The position numbers and the translations under genes were made by a program. Shown one piece after another: positions 30,212 through 38,821 of a DNA stretch of 41,429 nt (position 1 is its first letter; each line of letters opens with the position of its first letter). This DNA comes from Acanthaster planci (Eukaryota > Echinodermata > Asteroidea > Valvatida > Acanthasteridae): the NCBI RefSeq assembly GCF_001949145.1, contig NW_019091369.1, positions 4,084,945 to 4,126,373 of the forward strand, read 5' to 3'. The notes under the pieces are model-generated. The model ran no database searches, was not told the origin of the DNA, and saw only the letters and a list, made by a program, of their open reading frames with translations.

Positions 30212-30558
30212 ATATAATAATGCACAGATGTAAGGTTTTCATGTTTCATAATGAAACGCAAGGGTGACAGTCTTGGAGTATGTTGACCAAGAATGACGGC
30301 ACTGGTACTTGTGAATATATTTTTTGGGCAAGTTCCTCAAAAGAGATGATCCGAACAATTTTTACAATGTTTTTGTAAATGGGCCCCAAGCATTTGTAGC
30401 GACATCAAGATGGAAGAAATTCCTAGTAAGTGATTTAAGCATTGCAATGAATCTCTGTTTGAGATTTTTGAAAGAACAGAAGACAAGTCATTGCTAAAGA
30501 TATGCTGCTCAAATGATGGTAGTAGTGTTAATTATACATGTATATGTATGTTATATGT

Positions 30559-30626
30559 CATATACATGTACAACATGTCATTTACTGTATGCCATATACA
30601 TGTACAACATGTCATTTACTGTATGC
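30559..30626. repeat. Two identical 34-bp units rich in TACATGTA
   Basis: The unit beginning CATATACATGTACAACATGT is repeated without change at 30,559-30,592 and 30,593-30,626. Degenerate TGTACATGTATGTCAT copies follow to about 30,720. Exact identity indicates recent duplication. Confidence 0.85.
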
Positions 30627-30829
30627 CATATTACTGTACATGTATGTCATATACCGTATGCGACGCAGTGTGCATGTATTTCATAATGTCATATACAGTG
30701 TACATGTATGTCATTTTTGTCATATTTCTTGGTTTATGTTTATGTCAATTTAATGTTTCTCAGAATTTGATAATTTCTGAGGACTTGTCCATTTAAATTT
30801 GTGGTTGTTAAAATTCAGAGCTGGTTATT

Positions 30830-30875
30830 AATAAACTGATATGTATCTTTTATGAAGATTGACTGACTGAATAAA
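30830..30875 (+). terminator. Poly(A) signals, possible end of copy A transcript
   Basis: AATAAA lies at 30,830-30,835 and at 30,870-30,875. The second is followed within 40 bases by TTTTCTGTGAATG and TGTGTATTTT. Use of this site would give copy A a 3' UTR of about 1.5 kb containing both inverted-repeat elements. Earlier signals, such as 29,414, could also be used. Confidence 0.35.
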
Positions 30876-31169
30876 GTAACAAAATTTTCTGTGAATGCTA
30901 GAGTACTGTGTATTTTATAATTATGGAATGATAGTCAGGTTTTCCAATTTTGTCTTTCAATATATATTGCTTTTGTGTTTGAATTTGAACCTTGCAAACC
31001 CTGAAAATGCTTATCTGTAAATTGAAAACAAATACTGTCAGCATCACCCACAAATGATATGGTTATACATCAAGATAAATTGTATCTTCATGGCAATGTG
31101 CAGAGTCATTTTTATGTATGATTTTAGTCAGTTGTCTGACTTTTTATCTTCCATTTCTGTTTCATCCAG

Positions 31170-31257
31170 GATTTATTTGGTGTCAGTATGTTACTTCCTC
31201 TACTCCCACATCATGCTAGACATCTTGGTGCATCACCTGTCTGGATTGGTGCTGTTG
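31170..31257 (+). CDS. MFSD9: Copy B exon 2: rest of TM1, start of TM2
   Basis: Acceptor TTCATCCAG, donor GTAAGA. Encodes DLFGVSMLLPLLPHHARHLG and then ASPVWIGAVG. Entered in phase 0 at the Asp codon, exactly as in copy A, so it is splice-compatible with the exon at 22,513-22,638. Confidence 0.85.
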
Positions 31258-34070
31258 GTAAGATTCTCATTGGGCCTAGCTAAACCTCTACTTCAACATC
31301 TATCAAGATGAGTGGGAAATTTGGGGAGATTCAGAAGTCAGGTTGAATCCAGCTTAAGGCTTGATGCTCTTTGAAATGTGAGGGACCAAGAATGCAGTGT
31401 AGATTTCCTGAACATGGGAGCATTGTGGATGATTCAAGAAGGACCCTAACAAAAAAGGACCGAGATTTAGAATTAAAGATCGAAAGAATGTCGAAAGCAA
31501 CTACATGTGACGTGATACGAGGTTGAGTCGTAGCAAATGTAAATAAGAGTTTTTTGCATACACCATGTGATGTAATGCATGCGATGTCATTCTACAGAAT
31601 GACACATTGACTAGTTACCTCTGAGCCTTCTGTAATCACATATTCCCTTAGGGAGTATCTCATTATTCACAATGGTTGAAACACTAGTGTTCTAGTGGGA
31701 ATGTTCCGACTTTATGGATGCTCCCTAAAGAGCAAGACACTTCACATAGTGCACCTGCTTCTCCCTCAGACAGGGAAGATCCTTGTTTTCTGTTGATCAA
31801 AATTTAAAAGAATTTATTCTGAACTCTTCTTTGCTGATAGGATCTGTGTATGGTGTTCTGCAGCTCATCTCAGGCCCCTTTGTGGTGCGTTTTAATTCAA
31901 ACTTTTTTCTGTCAAACTTAATTATTCATTTGACTTCAAAGATATGATTTTTGTAGTTGCATTTTCCTTTCTATAGTTTTCATGTGTTCCTTATTTTGTG
32001 TTTATGTAGAGCAGGTGTTTAGATGTTCTGTTTTGGTTAAGCCATTGTTTTGTCTGAAGAGAGCTACATTTTATCTCATTTGTCTTTCCCACACTAGTCT
32101 GATCAAATCCTAAATAAATCTGAATCTTTATGTCCTTGTTCTTAGGGACGACTTGGCGATGTCATCGGTCGAAGACAGATCTTATTAATGTGCCTGTTGG
32201 TATCAGCATTGGGATATTCCCTCAACGTGTTTGCAACATCGTTTGCAGTCCTGCTTGTTTCAAGAATTCCACTGGGTGAGAGAGTGATTTCAAAAATGGA
32301 ATTAAAGAAATTGTTGAAGAATGTTGATTTTCATGGCTGTAATTTTTGTTCAAGCAAATATATTTTAGCAGATATATTTATAGATAAGGGTTTTAGCAAG
32401 TTTATGAATGACCTTATTCCCTGATTAGAAGGATTGTGAAGTGCATTTTGGAGAAATAAATCAGAAATTCAATTTTGTTCAGCAGCTTTTTTGTATTTCT
32501 TTGTCTTTTTCGTCATTTTGGTCACTGACCTTTTTCACTAGGTATTTTTAAACATGGTATGGCAACGGTGAAAGCCATTCTTACAGAAGTAACGCCACGG
32601 AGAGAGCGCCCTCGTGTGTTTGGTCGTTTTAACGCTGCGTCAAACATTGGTTTCATCATCGGTCCCCTGTGCGGTGGTTACCTTTCCGAGTATGAGGGAG
32701 GGTTCTATTGTGTTGCCATGTGCACGACAGCAATCTTCTTTGTCAACCTCTGTGAGTATCACAAACTTATTGGAAAAAAAAGGATTTTGGGTAATGCATA
32801 AAAGTTGCAGTGTAAATGCTGAAAGAAGTGAATACCTGTAGCAAAAGTAATTAGTATTCTGTAAAAATTGTTATAGAATCACCAAGAAAATCAGTGTGCA
32901 CATATCAACGAGTGCATCAAGGTTTGAAATTCAGATTTGATCGGAGTTTGGCATAATTTCCTTCAGTATTCCACACCTTTGTGAGTTTTAGTGTATATGA
33001 CCATGACATATAATCTGAAGTGTTTGTGAAAATGAACATTTTTATAGAATCCTTTCAGAAACATTTGTTGATAGTGAAAAGCATGATTTACCCTCAGCAA
33101 AAAAGCTTTGAGTTTCCTTTGGATTTGTATGGAAATGTTATCCATCAAAGTTTCCTTTTGACCTCTAGGTTGGCATTGCCCCACTTCGACATTGTCTTCG
33201 TCAAACGAATTCTAGTTAAAAGTCACACCTGCCAAAATTGCCATCGATCATAATTGGTTGCAGATTAGTATTTGAGATCAGATTGATATTCGCCACCTGT
33301 TCACTTTTTGTGGTAACGCTCCACCTGTTCACTTTTGTGGTAACGCTCCACCTGTTGCTTCTATTACAGTGTTTGTATACCTCATTGTCCATCCTACCGG
33401 TCATGCACACTTACAGAGGACGGAGTCTGTAGCATCATTCATGCAAGATGACTACAGCTGTCATACTGGAGCCAATTTCTTCCAGGCCTTCAAGGTAATT
33501 GTGCGATCTAGCGGTGATCTACTCCTACTTAGGTTCCTGCTTGGAATTTCGGTGATGATGTTTCGTGATAATTTTCCCCTCATTATGGAGGAAAAGTTTA
33601 ACACCTCCGCTCGAATCAACGGTTGGTTGATTAGCTATGGTGCACTTGTCTCTGTTTTCTTTGGAATAATTGTCGGGAAAATTGTTACATTTTATGATGA
33701 CATTTCCAAACTGCTGTTTCACACCACGTGCCTTCTAATGGTGAACCTGTTTGGATTGACCTTTGCTCCAAACTTGTATTTCATTGTCTTCTTTATGACC
33801 ACACTTTCAATCACAAACCCAATATCGCGGGTTTGCGTCACCGACCTCAGCGTCCAAAGGAGTGATGTCAGGAATGCTGGTACTTTACTAGGTATCAGCC
33901 AATCAATGGCTTCGGTGTCGCGGTCCTTTTCCCCGATACTCAGTGGAGCGATGTTAGAGATTGGACCGAATGCACCAGGAATGGCTGGGACAGTCTTTGC
34001 AATATCAGCTATTCTGTTGATTGTGATTATTCCTCCTGAGAAGTCATTAGCCTCAGAGAAGTATCTTTGA
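31170..34070 (+). CDS. MFSD9: MFSD9-like transporter, copy B (exons 2-6 only visible)
   Basis: Exons are 31170-31257, 31841-31884, 32146-32275, 32542-32751 and 33370-34070. They join in frame to 390 residues. Exon lengths (88, 44, 130, 210 and 701 nt), phases and intron positions equal those of copy A exons 2-6. Signatures are DLFGVSMLLPLLP, GRLGDVIGRR, GIFKHGMATVKA, ERPRVFGRFNAAS and GISQSMASVSRSFSP. The last exon contains compensating indels (two extra residues at CHTGANFFQ, two fewer at the C-terminus). The protein has clearly diverged while all motifs survive, so both copies look functional. No first exon with a start codon is seen in the spacer. It either uses the exon at 22,513 by alternative splicing or has an unrecognised one. 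Confidence 0.85.
31648..31728. repeat. Short inverted repeat in intron 2 of copy B
   Basis: TTAGGGAGTATC (31,648-31,659) pairs with GATGCTCCCTAA (31,717-31,728) with one mismatch. It could be a very small MITE or chance. Confidence 0.35.
31841..31884 (+). CDS. MFSD9: Copy B exon 3: microexon in TM2
   Basis: 44 nt, encoding SVYGVLQLISGPFV. Acceptor TTGCTGATAG. The donor GTGCGT is weaker than that of copy A. Confidence 0.82.
32146..32275 (+). CDS. MFSD9: Copy B exon 4: MFS signature loop, TM3 and TM4
   Basis: Starts GRLGDVIGRRQILLMCLLVS, keeping the Gly, Asp and Arg-Arg of the MFS motif, and ends ASFAVLLVSRIPLG-like at donor GTGAGA. 130 nt, phase 0 to phase 1. Confidence 0.87.
32542..32751 (+). 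CDS. MFSD9: Copy B exon 5: TM4-TM6
   Basis: 210 nt. Encodes GIFKHGMATVKAILTEVTP, RRERPRVFGRFNAASNIG and GPLCGGYLSEYEGGFY, which is nearly identical to copy A across the GxxGP and EYEGGFY region. Donor GTGAGT. Confidence 0.9.
33293..33355. repeat. 27-28-bp tandem repeat at a 3' splice site
   Basis: CCACCTGTTCACTTT...GGTAACGCT occurs at 33,293-33,320 and 33,321-33,347, with a third partial unit to 33,355. It ends only 14 bases before the first coding base of copy B exon 6, so the duplicated units lie where the branch point is expected. Confidence 0.85.
33370..34070 (+). CDS. MFSD9: Copy B exon 6: C-terminal half and stop
   Basis: 701 nt, acceptor TTCTATTACAG, stop TGA at 34,068. Contains the six C-terminal hydrophobic segments, VCVTDLSVQRSD, NAGTLLGISQSMASVSRSFS and the tail PPEKSLASEKYL. 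Its charged central loop differs strongly from copy A. Confidence 0.9.
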
Positions 34071-36304
34071 CCCCCACCTTACCGTCCAGAAAGAAAATAT
34101 TGTTGTAAATGTCGAGTAAATATTGGAATACGATGGAGGGTTTTTGTTTGCTTTTCCTTTTTTTCTCATACGTGGTCCATTTTGTTCCCCCTTGCAAATA
34201 TCTCTTTCAAATGTAACTTTGAAATTGAGTTTTTGAACCATTCCTGACAATACTTTTTAAAATTGCATAGACTGCATCACAATGCTTCACACTGCTGAAC
34301 TCTTGAGATTTTGTACTTCTTGTATTAGTCGGTTTTGATAAGAAACCTCGAATGTTGTGCAAACAATCAGGACATCAGTGCAATGGATAAGACGCAAAAG
34401 ACAGTAGTTTCATACTTAAAGATCTATGTAACTTTTGGCTTTAAATTTGCAACCATTATCTTCCAAAAGTCAGGAAAGCAAAATGTTCCTTATTGTGAAT
34501 ATGGTATATTTTTATTTTTAAGAGTTCTGTAGTAGTATTAAACCTGCATTTTTTCAGTTTTTGAAGTAGTGACTCCAAGAATGAAGGGTTGTACGATGGA
34601 GGAAGGAAAACAGGTTATATATACATTTCTTTCCACGGTTTCTGCTTCACTGTAAAATGATAACACGAAACAGAGGATCTATTTTATTTACCTATGAACA
34701 GTACGTAACAGCAAAGAAAACCCTTAAGTATGTTCGTTGCCAAACTAAAACAAATCTGTGCATCTTTAGAGCAATTATGTTTTTGTGATAAATATGTGAA
34801 TTATGTTTTAATATGAATATTACTCCTTTAACTTTGTTGCTTGATAATGTGAAATCTTGCAGAACAATGATTACAATTTTCTTTGATAGCGAGGAGAAAT
34901 TCTAAAATGTTTAAGAGCTTCCTGAGGCCTGTAACTGATTTTGAATACATGTATTCATGAAAACATTCTTATTGTGTCCAATCAGTTGAAAATGCTTACC
35001 GGTTTAACGGTGCTAAGAATTTTTGAACTGTTAGTTTGTACAGTTAAAGGGTAATTGAAATCATTGAAACTCTTATATGACGCTGACTTTGACACCTGTC
35101 ATTGTGATTGTGGACGTATGCTGTCAGGTTTATCAACGTTAGACTGACCTTCGCCGCGCTTGAAAACGGGTAAACCAATTGACACTAGCAATCAACATTC
35201 GAAGACTGGAAAATCTCACGTCTTTAGAGCTGCTGTAAATTCATATGCAGATTTACAGAGATATCTGAATAGAAATTATCTCATTTTTTGGTTTAGTGTT
35301 CTTTGGAGGTTTTCTATCTGGCTACAGTTTCATGTCGACTTTGCATGCTTGTACTAGCTTATGTCGACAAGATGGTATTATGCATGGTGGTCCATACTCC
35401 TTGCTACACCTTCAACGATGACGAATAAATCTCCCTGCTGGTGAAAGGAGAGCTGATTTCCCGCACACATTTGGCCGAGTGCCGAGTCTTTGTCATCCTG
35501 TTGTGACACAACAAAATACTCATGCCTGAAACAATGTCAGCACTGGGCCAAGTGCTTTGAAAAAGAAAAACATTATTCAAATTCATGCTAGAACAATTTT
35601 ATCTTGTTGCGAATTGATTTCAACATTAATTGTTACATGTATGAGATCTTGACGTGAGGTGCTGGGCCTACTTATGTCGGCTTAAAACACTTTCAGTATA
35701 CGTTTCTGGAGATTCGGAAAAGCAGTTTCGTTTTGCAGATTGAACTGATTGCGACTTGTGAACTGGAAATTTAGCGATCTCGAAACAGAAATGATGAGGG
35801 TAATAAATTGTCCTTGTAAATCTTTCGATGGTAAACTCAGAAATCTTTAAACCTGTGAGGCGAAGGATTTATTGTTGCTTCGCTAGAAATTTGTATTTGT
35901 GAAGTCCCGTGTGGACTTTAGCTGGCATCATGATCGTCAATACGTTTTGTGATATATTCATTACATCACGGCCCTACATTCGACTGTCTTTCGTCTTCCT
36001 GTACAGTCATTGAACTGTTGAGATCATTCATATAATGAGCTGTATCCCATGTCATTGTCAAGGAGTGACGAAACCGTTCCCGCCTTGTTCCAGGAACTTG
36101 TGTTATCCCACTGACAGAAATGAGGCCTGGCAACTTCCTGACGACAGTCAAGTTGAATTGACCCTGAGAGGATTGAGGTTACGAATCCCTGGCTTGGATG
36201 GCCTCGACGCACCTGTCATTTTTGAAAGTCACTTACAATCTAGCCGTTTGTTCCTTGGTATCATCACTTTACTTGTTCCAACCAATTTCCGTTTGATCAC
36301 AACT
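34071..36304. other. Intergenic region between copy B and the Ig-mucin gene
   Basis: An ATTAAA at 34,537-34,542 with a following T-rich stretch is a possible poly(A) signal for copy B. The left part is AT-rich and shows no gene. From about 35,700 CpG rises. A 112-codon frame (36,035-36,373) is unrecognised; part of it is probably the 5'-UTR exon of the next gene, ending at donor GTAAGT (36,305). It cannot be translated in frame with the next gene through that intron. Confidence 0.5.
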
Positions 36305-36480
36305 GTAAGTGCCGTTAGCGCTGGTCTGTCGTCATTTTACAAGTTAGTTATATCGATAAGGAAGTGGCCATAACATCAATATCAGGCTAAATGCTTTGTT
36401 TTTCGTTTTTATCATTATTTTGAGAGGATATTTTCCGCAAGGCAACATTCCTATTTACTGACATTGGATCTTGGCAGCAG
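36305..36480 (+). other. Predicted 5'-UTR intron with tandem acceptor
   Basis: The consensus donor GTAAGT is at 36,305. A branch-point match TTACTGAC ends at 36,462. TTGGCAGCAG gives two acceptors three bases apart (AG at 36,476-36,477 or 36,479-36,480), followed at once by AATGG with the start codon. Splicing would place an upstream non-coding exon directly before the ATG at 36,482. Either acceptor leaves the protein unchanged. Confidence 0.5.
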
Positions 36481-36481
36481 A

Positions 36482-38821
36482 ATGGTACGATTGGAATTCA
36501 TACTTCTTTTGCTTGTGGTTGCTGGGGCAGACGCCATTTCGTTCCGTGTTGAGCCTGGCCAAAAGACGGTTGTCATCGGCCGAACGGTTACGCTTCGATG
36601 TCAAGTCGACGACCAATCCGGTATCAGCGTGTACTGGCAGAACGTATTGACGGGTCAGTATCTAAGCCGGGACCGTAAGATCGACCCATTTAACAGGCTG
36701 AACGACTCCATTCGTGGGAGGTACCGGATCGTAGGTAATTCTGACGGAGAATATAATTTGATGATTCGCCGGGTATCCATGACAGATGGCTCATATTACG
36801 CTTGTGCCTACTTCACTGACGTAGCCTATTACTCCCAGGTTGTGCGAATTAAAGTTCTGAAACCTCCAGATAAGGGGTTTCCCTTGTGTCTCCTGGGGCC
36901 CAAGTTAGAGATGAAAATTGGCGATAACGTTACTTTGGTGTGCGAGTCCAGAGGCGGAAAACCACCTGCCACGTTAACCTGGGTACGAGGCAAACAGATT
37001 GTAAGATCCACCTTTATACCGCACGCTACTCGTACGGTAATAGGTTACAAACATACTCTCACGGAAGCCGATCGAGACGTCAGATTCACCTGCTTAGCAC
37101 GGAACGAAGCTTTGCCTCAGCCCCGGTCTTGCTACGTGATCCCACTCCGGAGCCGTATCAAAGTCATGCTTCGCCCGGTTGTTACTTGGGTCACCCCCGG
37201 GGACAGTGTCATCTTTAACTGCATCAGTGAGAACGTGCCGAATTTGGAATACCAGTGGACCGTGAATGGTAATGTGATTACCAAGTCAACAGCTAAGTAC
37301 AGACTTCTTCGGAAAGGCGTCAAGCTGAAGATCATAAACGTAACTCTTCGAGACGAATTATCAGTTATTATTTGTCGGGTAGAACAGAAACAACTCGGTC
37401 TTGGCGATCGTGCTGTGGGACAACTCTGGATTCGACGCACAGACAGCAATCTGCCCGAATTGTCTAGCACAACACAGCAGAGTATTCCACAGACACCTGC
37501 AGTCATCCCAACAGTGAATACTAACAGATTTTGGGAGCAATCCTCTGGAGAATTTAGTAACAGTGGGCTGTCATTCTTCGAAACAACGACTTCTACTCTA
37601 ATGACTACTGGTGAGATCTTTACAACTGAGCCATTTATCCAACTGATTGGAACAACTGAACCAGATAATACCCAGCTGGTAGCCGTAAGTGAGTTGGGTA
37701 CCATAACGGAACCGGTTACCACTCCACCTGTTACCATCACTGAACCAGATACTGCCCAACAGATTACCACAGCCAAACTCATCACCATTCAGCCGGTTTC
37801 TACAACTGAACTAGTTACCACTGGGTCGGTTATCACGACTGAAGTGGTTGCCACTCAGCCTGTAACCATCACTGAACCAGTTACTGCCCAAGAGATTACC
37901 ACAGTTAAACTCATCACCATTCAGCCGGGTTCTACAACTGAACTAGTTACTACTCAGCCGGTTAACACAACTGAACCAGTTACCACTGGGTCGGTTACCA
38001 CGACTGAAGCGGTTACCGCTCAGCCTGTAGCCATCACTGAACCAGTTACTGCCCAACAGATTACCACAACTAAACTCATTCCCATTCAGCCGGTTTCTAC
38101 AATTGAACCAGTTACCACTCAGCCGGTTACCACCACTGAACCAGTTGGCACTCTGGTGGCTACCACGTTGGAACCCGTTACCACCACTGAACCAGTTGGC
38201 ACTCTGGTGGCTACCACGTTGGAACCAGTTACCACCACTGAACCAGTTGCCACCCACCCGATAATCACAACTAAACTTGTCACCACAACCAGACTATTTA
38301 CCACAGAAATAGAGACCACAGAGGCACAGACAACTAGTGGGAACGTATTGGCAACCATTGGGTCACAACCGTCATTATCAACAGACGTACCAAATGTTAT
38401 CGGGGCAAACAATGCATTGACAAGCTTGAATCCAGTTTCTGGTGAACCAGACAATTTAATTCCTGTGGCCTTTAAACCGACTCGTGACGAATGGGATAGC
38501 GTTCTATACGAGAATAATCTTCCTTTGGCTAGATTAGGAATCGGCACCCATGAACAAAGAGGTGATGTTCCTCAGGCCACTTCACCCTCTCCACCAACCA
38601 CTGGACAAACAGCCATGGGGGCTAAAGAGCCTACCCACCCCATCACAGACCGCACAACGACCCGCCATACTACGCTAATTTCGGACAAACCCAGCCAGAC
38701 AACTGAGTCAAATGGGAAAAGTAAAGCTGGAATTGCGGCCGGGTTGAGCATTATGTTCATAGGCCTACTCTTCGCTCTCATTGGGATGGCTTTCTACTTT
38801 ATCAAGTCCAGAAGATCATAA
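36482..38821 (+). CDS. Three-Ig-domain, mucin-stalk type I membrane protein (single coding exon)
   Basis: The protein has 779 residues. The start ATG has A at -3 and G at +4, and is followed by a signal peptide (VRLEFILLLLVVAGADA). Ig1 has Cys40, Trp52 and Cys108 with a V-set-like TDGSYYACAY. Ig2 has Cys154, Trp167 and Cys204, with extra Cys136 and Cys217 that may form a second bridge. Ig3 has Cys247, Trp259 and Cys298. NxS/T sites are near 74, 149 and 286. Residues about 325-745 are Thr/Ser/Pro-rich, with an 11-residue repeat (about 416-600), as in O-glycosylated mucin stalks. One TM helix (749-774) is followed by KSRRS. The Ig arrangement recalls nectin/Kirrel-type adhesion proteins, but I cannot name an orthologue. 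A role in cell-surface recognition or adhesion is inferred. No intron interrupts the domains, which is unusual for this superfamily. Confidence 0.88.
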   Translation: MVRLEFILLLLVVAGADAISFRVEPGQKTVVIGRTVTLRCQVDDQSGISVYWQNVLTGQYLSRDRKIDPFNRLNDSIRGRYRIVGNSDGEYNLMIRRVSMTDGSYYACAYFTDVAYYSQVVRIKVLKPPDKGFPLCLLGPKLEMKIGDNVTLVCESRGGKPPATLTWVRGKQIVRSTFIPHATRTVIGYKHTLTEADRDVRFTCLARNEALPQPRSCYVIPLRSRIKVMLRPVVTWVTPGDSVIFNCISENVPNLEYQWTVNGNVITKSTAKYRLLRKGVKLKIINVTLRDELSVIICRVEQKQLGLGDRAVGQLWIRRTDSNLPELSSTTQQSIPQTPAVIPTVNTNRFWEQSSGEFSNSGLSFFETTTSTLMTTGEIFTTEPFIQLIGTTEPDNTQLVAVSELGTITEPVTTPPVTITEPDTAQQITTAKLITIQPVSTTELVTTGSVITTEVVATQPVTITEPVTAQEITTVKLITIQPGSTTELVTTQPVNTTEPVTTGSVTTTEAVTAQPVAITEPVTAQQITTTKLIPIQPVSTIEPVTTQPVTTTEPVGTLVATTLEPVTTTEPVGTLVATTLEPVTTTEPVATHPIITTKLVTTTRLFTTEIETTEAQTTSGNVLATIGSQPSLSTDVPNVIGANNALTSLNPVSGEPDNLIPVAFKPTRDEWDSVLYENNLPLARLGIGTHEQRGDVPQATSPSPPTTGQTAMGAKEPTHPITDRTTTRHTTLISDKPSQTTESNGKSKAGIAAGLSIMFIGLLFALIGMAFYFIKSRRS
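37733..38290 (+). repeat. 33-bp coding repeat (11 residues) with higher-order period
   Basis: Units read like QPVTTTEPVTT, for example QPVSTTELVTT, GSVITTEVVAT, QPVTITEPVTA, QEITTVKLITI and QQITTTKLIPI. Blocks of four to five units repeat: ACCATCACTGAACCAG-type starts lie at 37,733, 37,865 and 38,030, that is 132 and 165 bases apart, or 4 and 5 units. All changes keep the frame. Confidence 0.9.
38126..38227 (+). repeat. 51-bp near-perfect tandem duplication in the mucin stalk
   Basis: Two 51-bp units (38,126-38,176 and 38,177-38,227) encode VTTTEPVGTLVATTLEP twice and differ by one base at the end. A partial third unit follows. This is probably the youngest expansion and a likely length polymorphism. 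Confidence 0.9.

Larger units (their letters stand above)
29313..31169. other. 3' flank of copy A and spacer before copy B
   Basis: This 1.86-kb spacer holds a fold-back (29,363-29,823), a MITE (29,988-30,211), a 34-bp duplication rich in TACATG (30,559-30,626) and poly(A) signals. I found no exon here that could supply a start codon and the CLYLVGFL half of TM1 in phase 0 for copy B. The long frame at 30,491-30,796 is an artefact of the ATG-rich repeat. Confidence 0.6.

Noticed and set aside
30410-30425. ATG followed by GTAAGT donor as a possible first exon of transporter copy B
   Set aside because: It would encode only MEEIP plus one base, leaves in phase 1 while exon 2 needs phase 0, and lacks the first half of TM1.
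30491-30796. 101-codon frame in the spacer between the transporters
   Set aside because: It is read from the TACATG-rich tandem repeat. The composition (Cys, Met, Tyr, Val) follows the repeat, and the possible donor after SYFL-like residues (GTTTAT) is poor.
37132-38547. Long minus-strand frames (218, 104 and 142 codons) opposite the Ig-mucin gene
   Set aside because: They are the antisense of the Ig3 domain and the 33-bp repeats. The repeat length is a multiple of three, so frames stay open on the other strand. The products are low-complexity (GNWFSGG-type) or unlike any protein.
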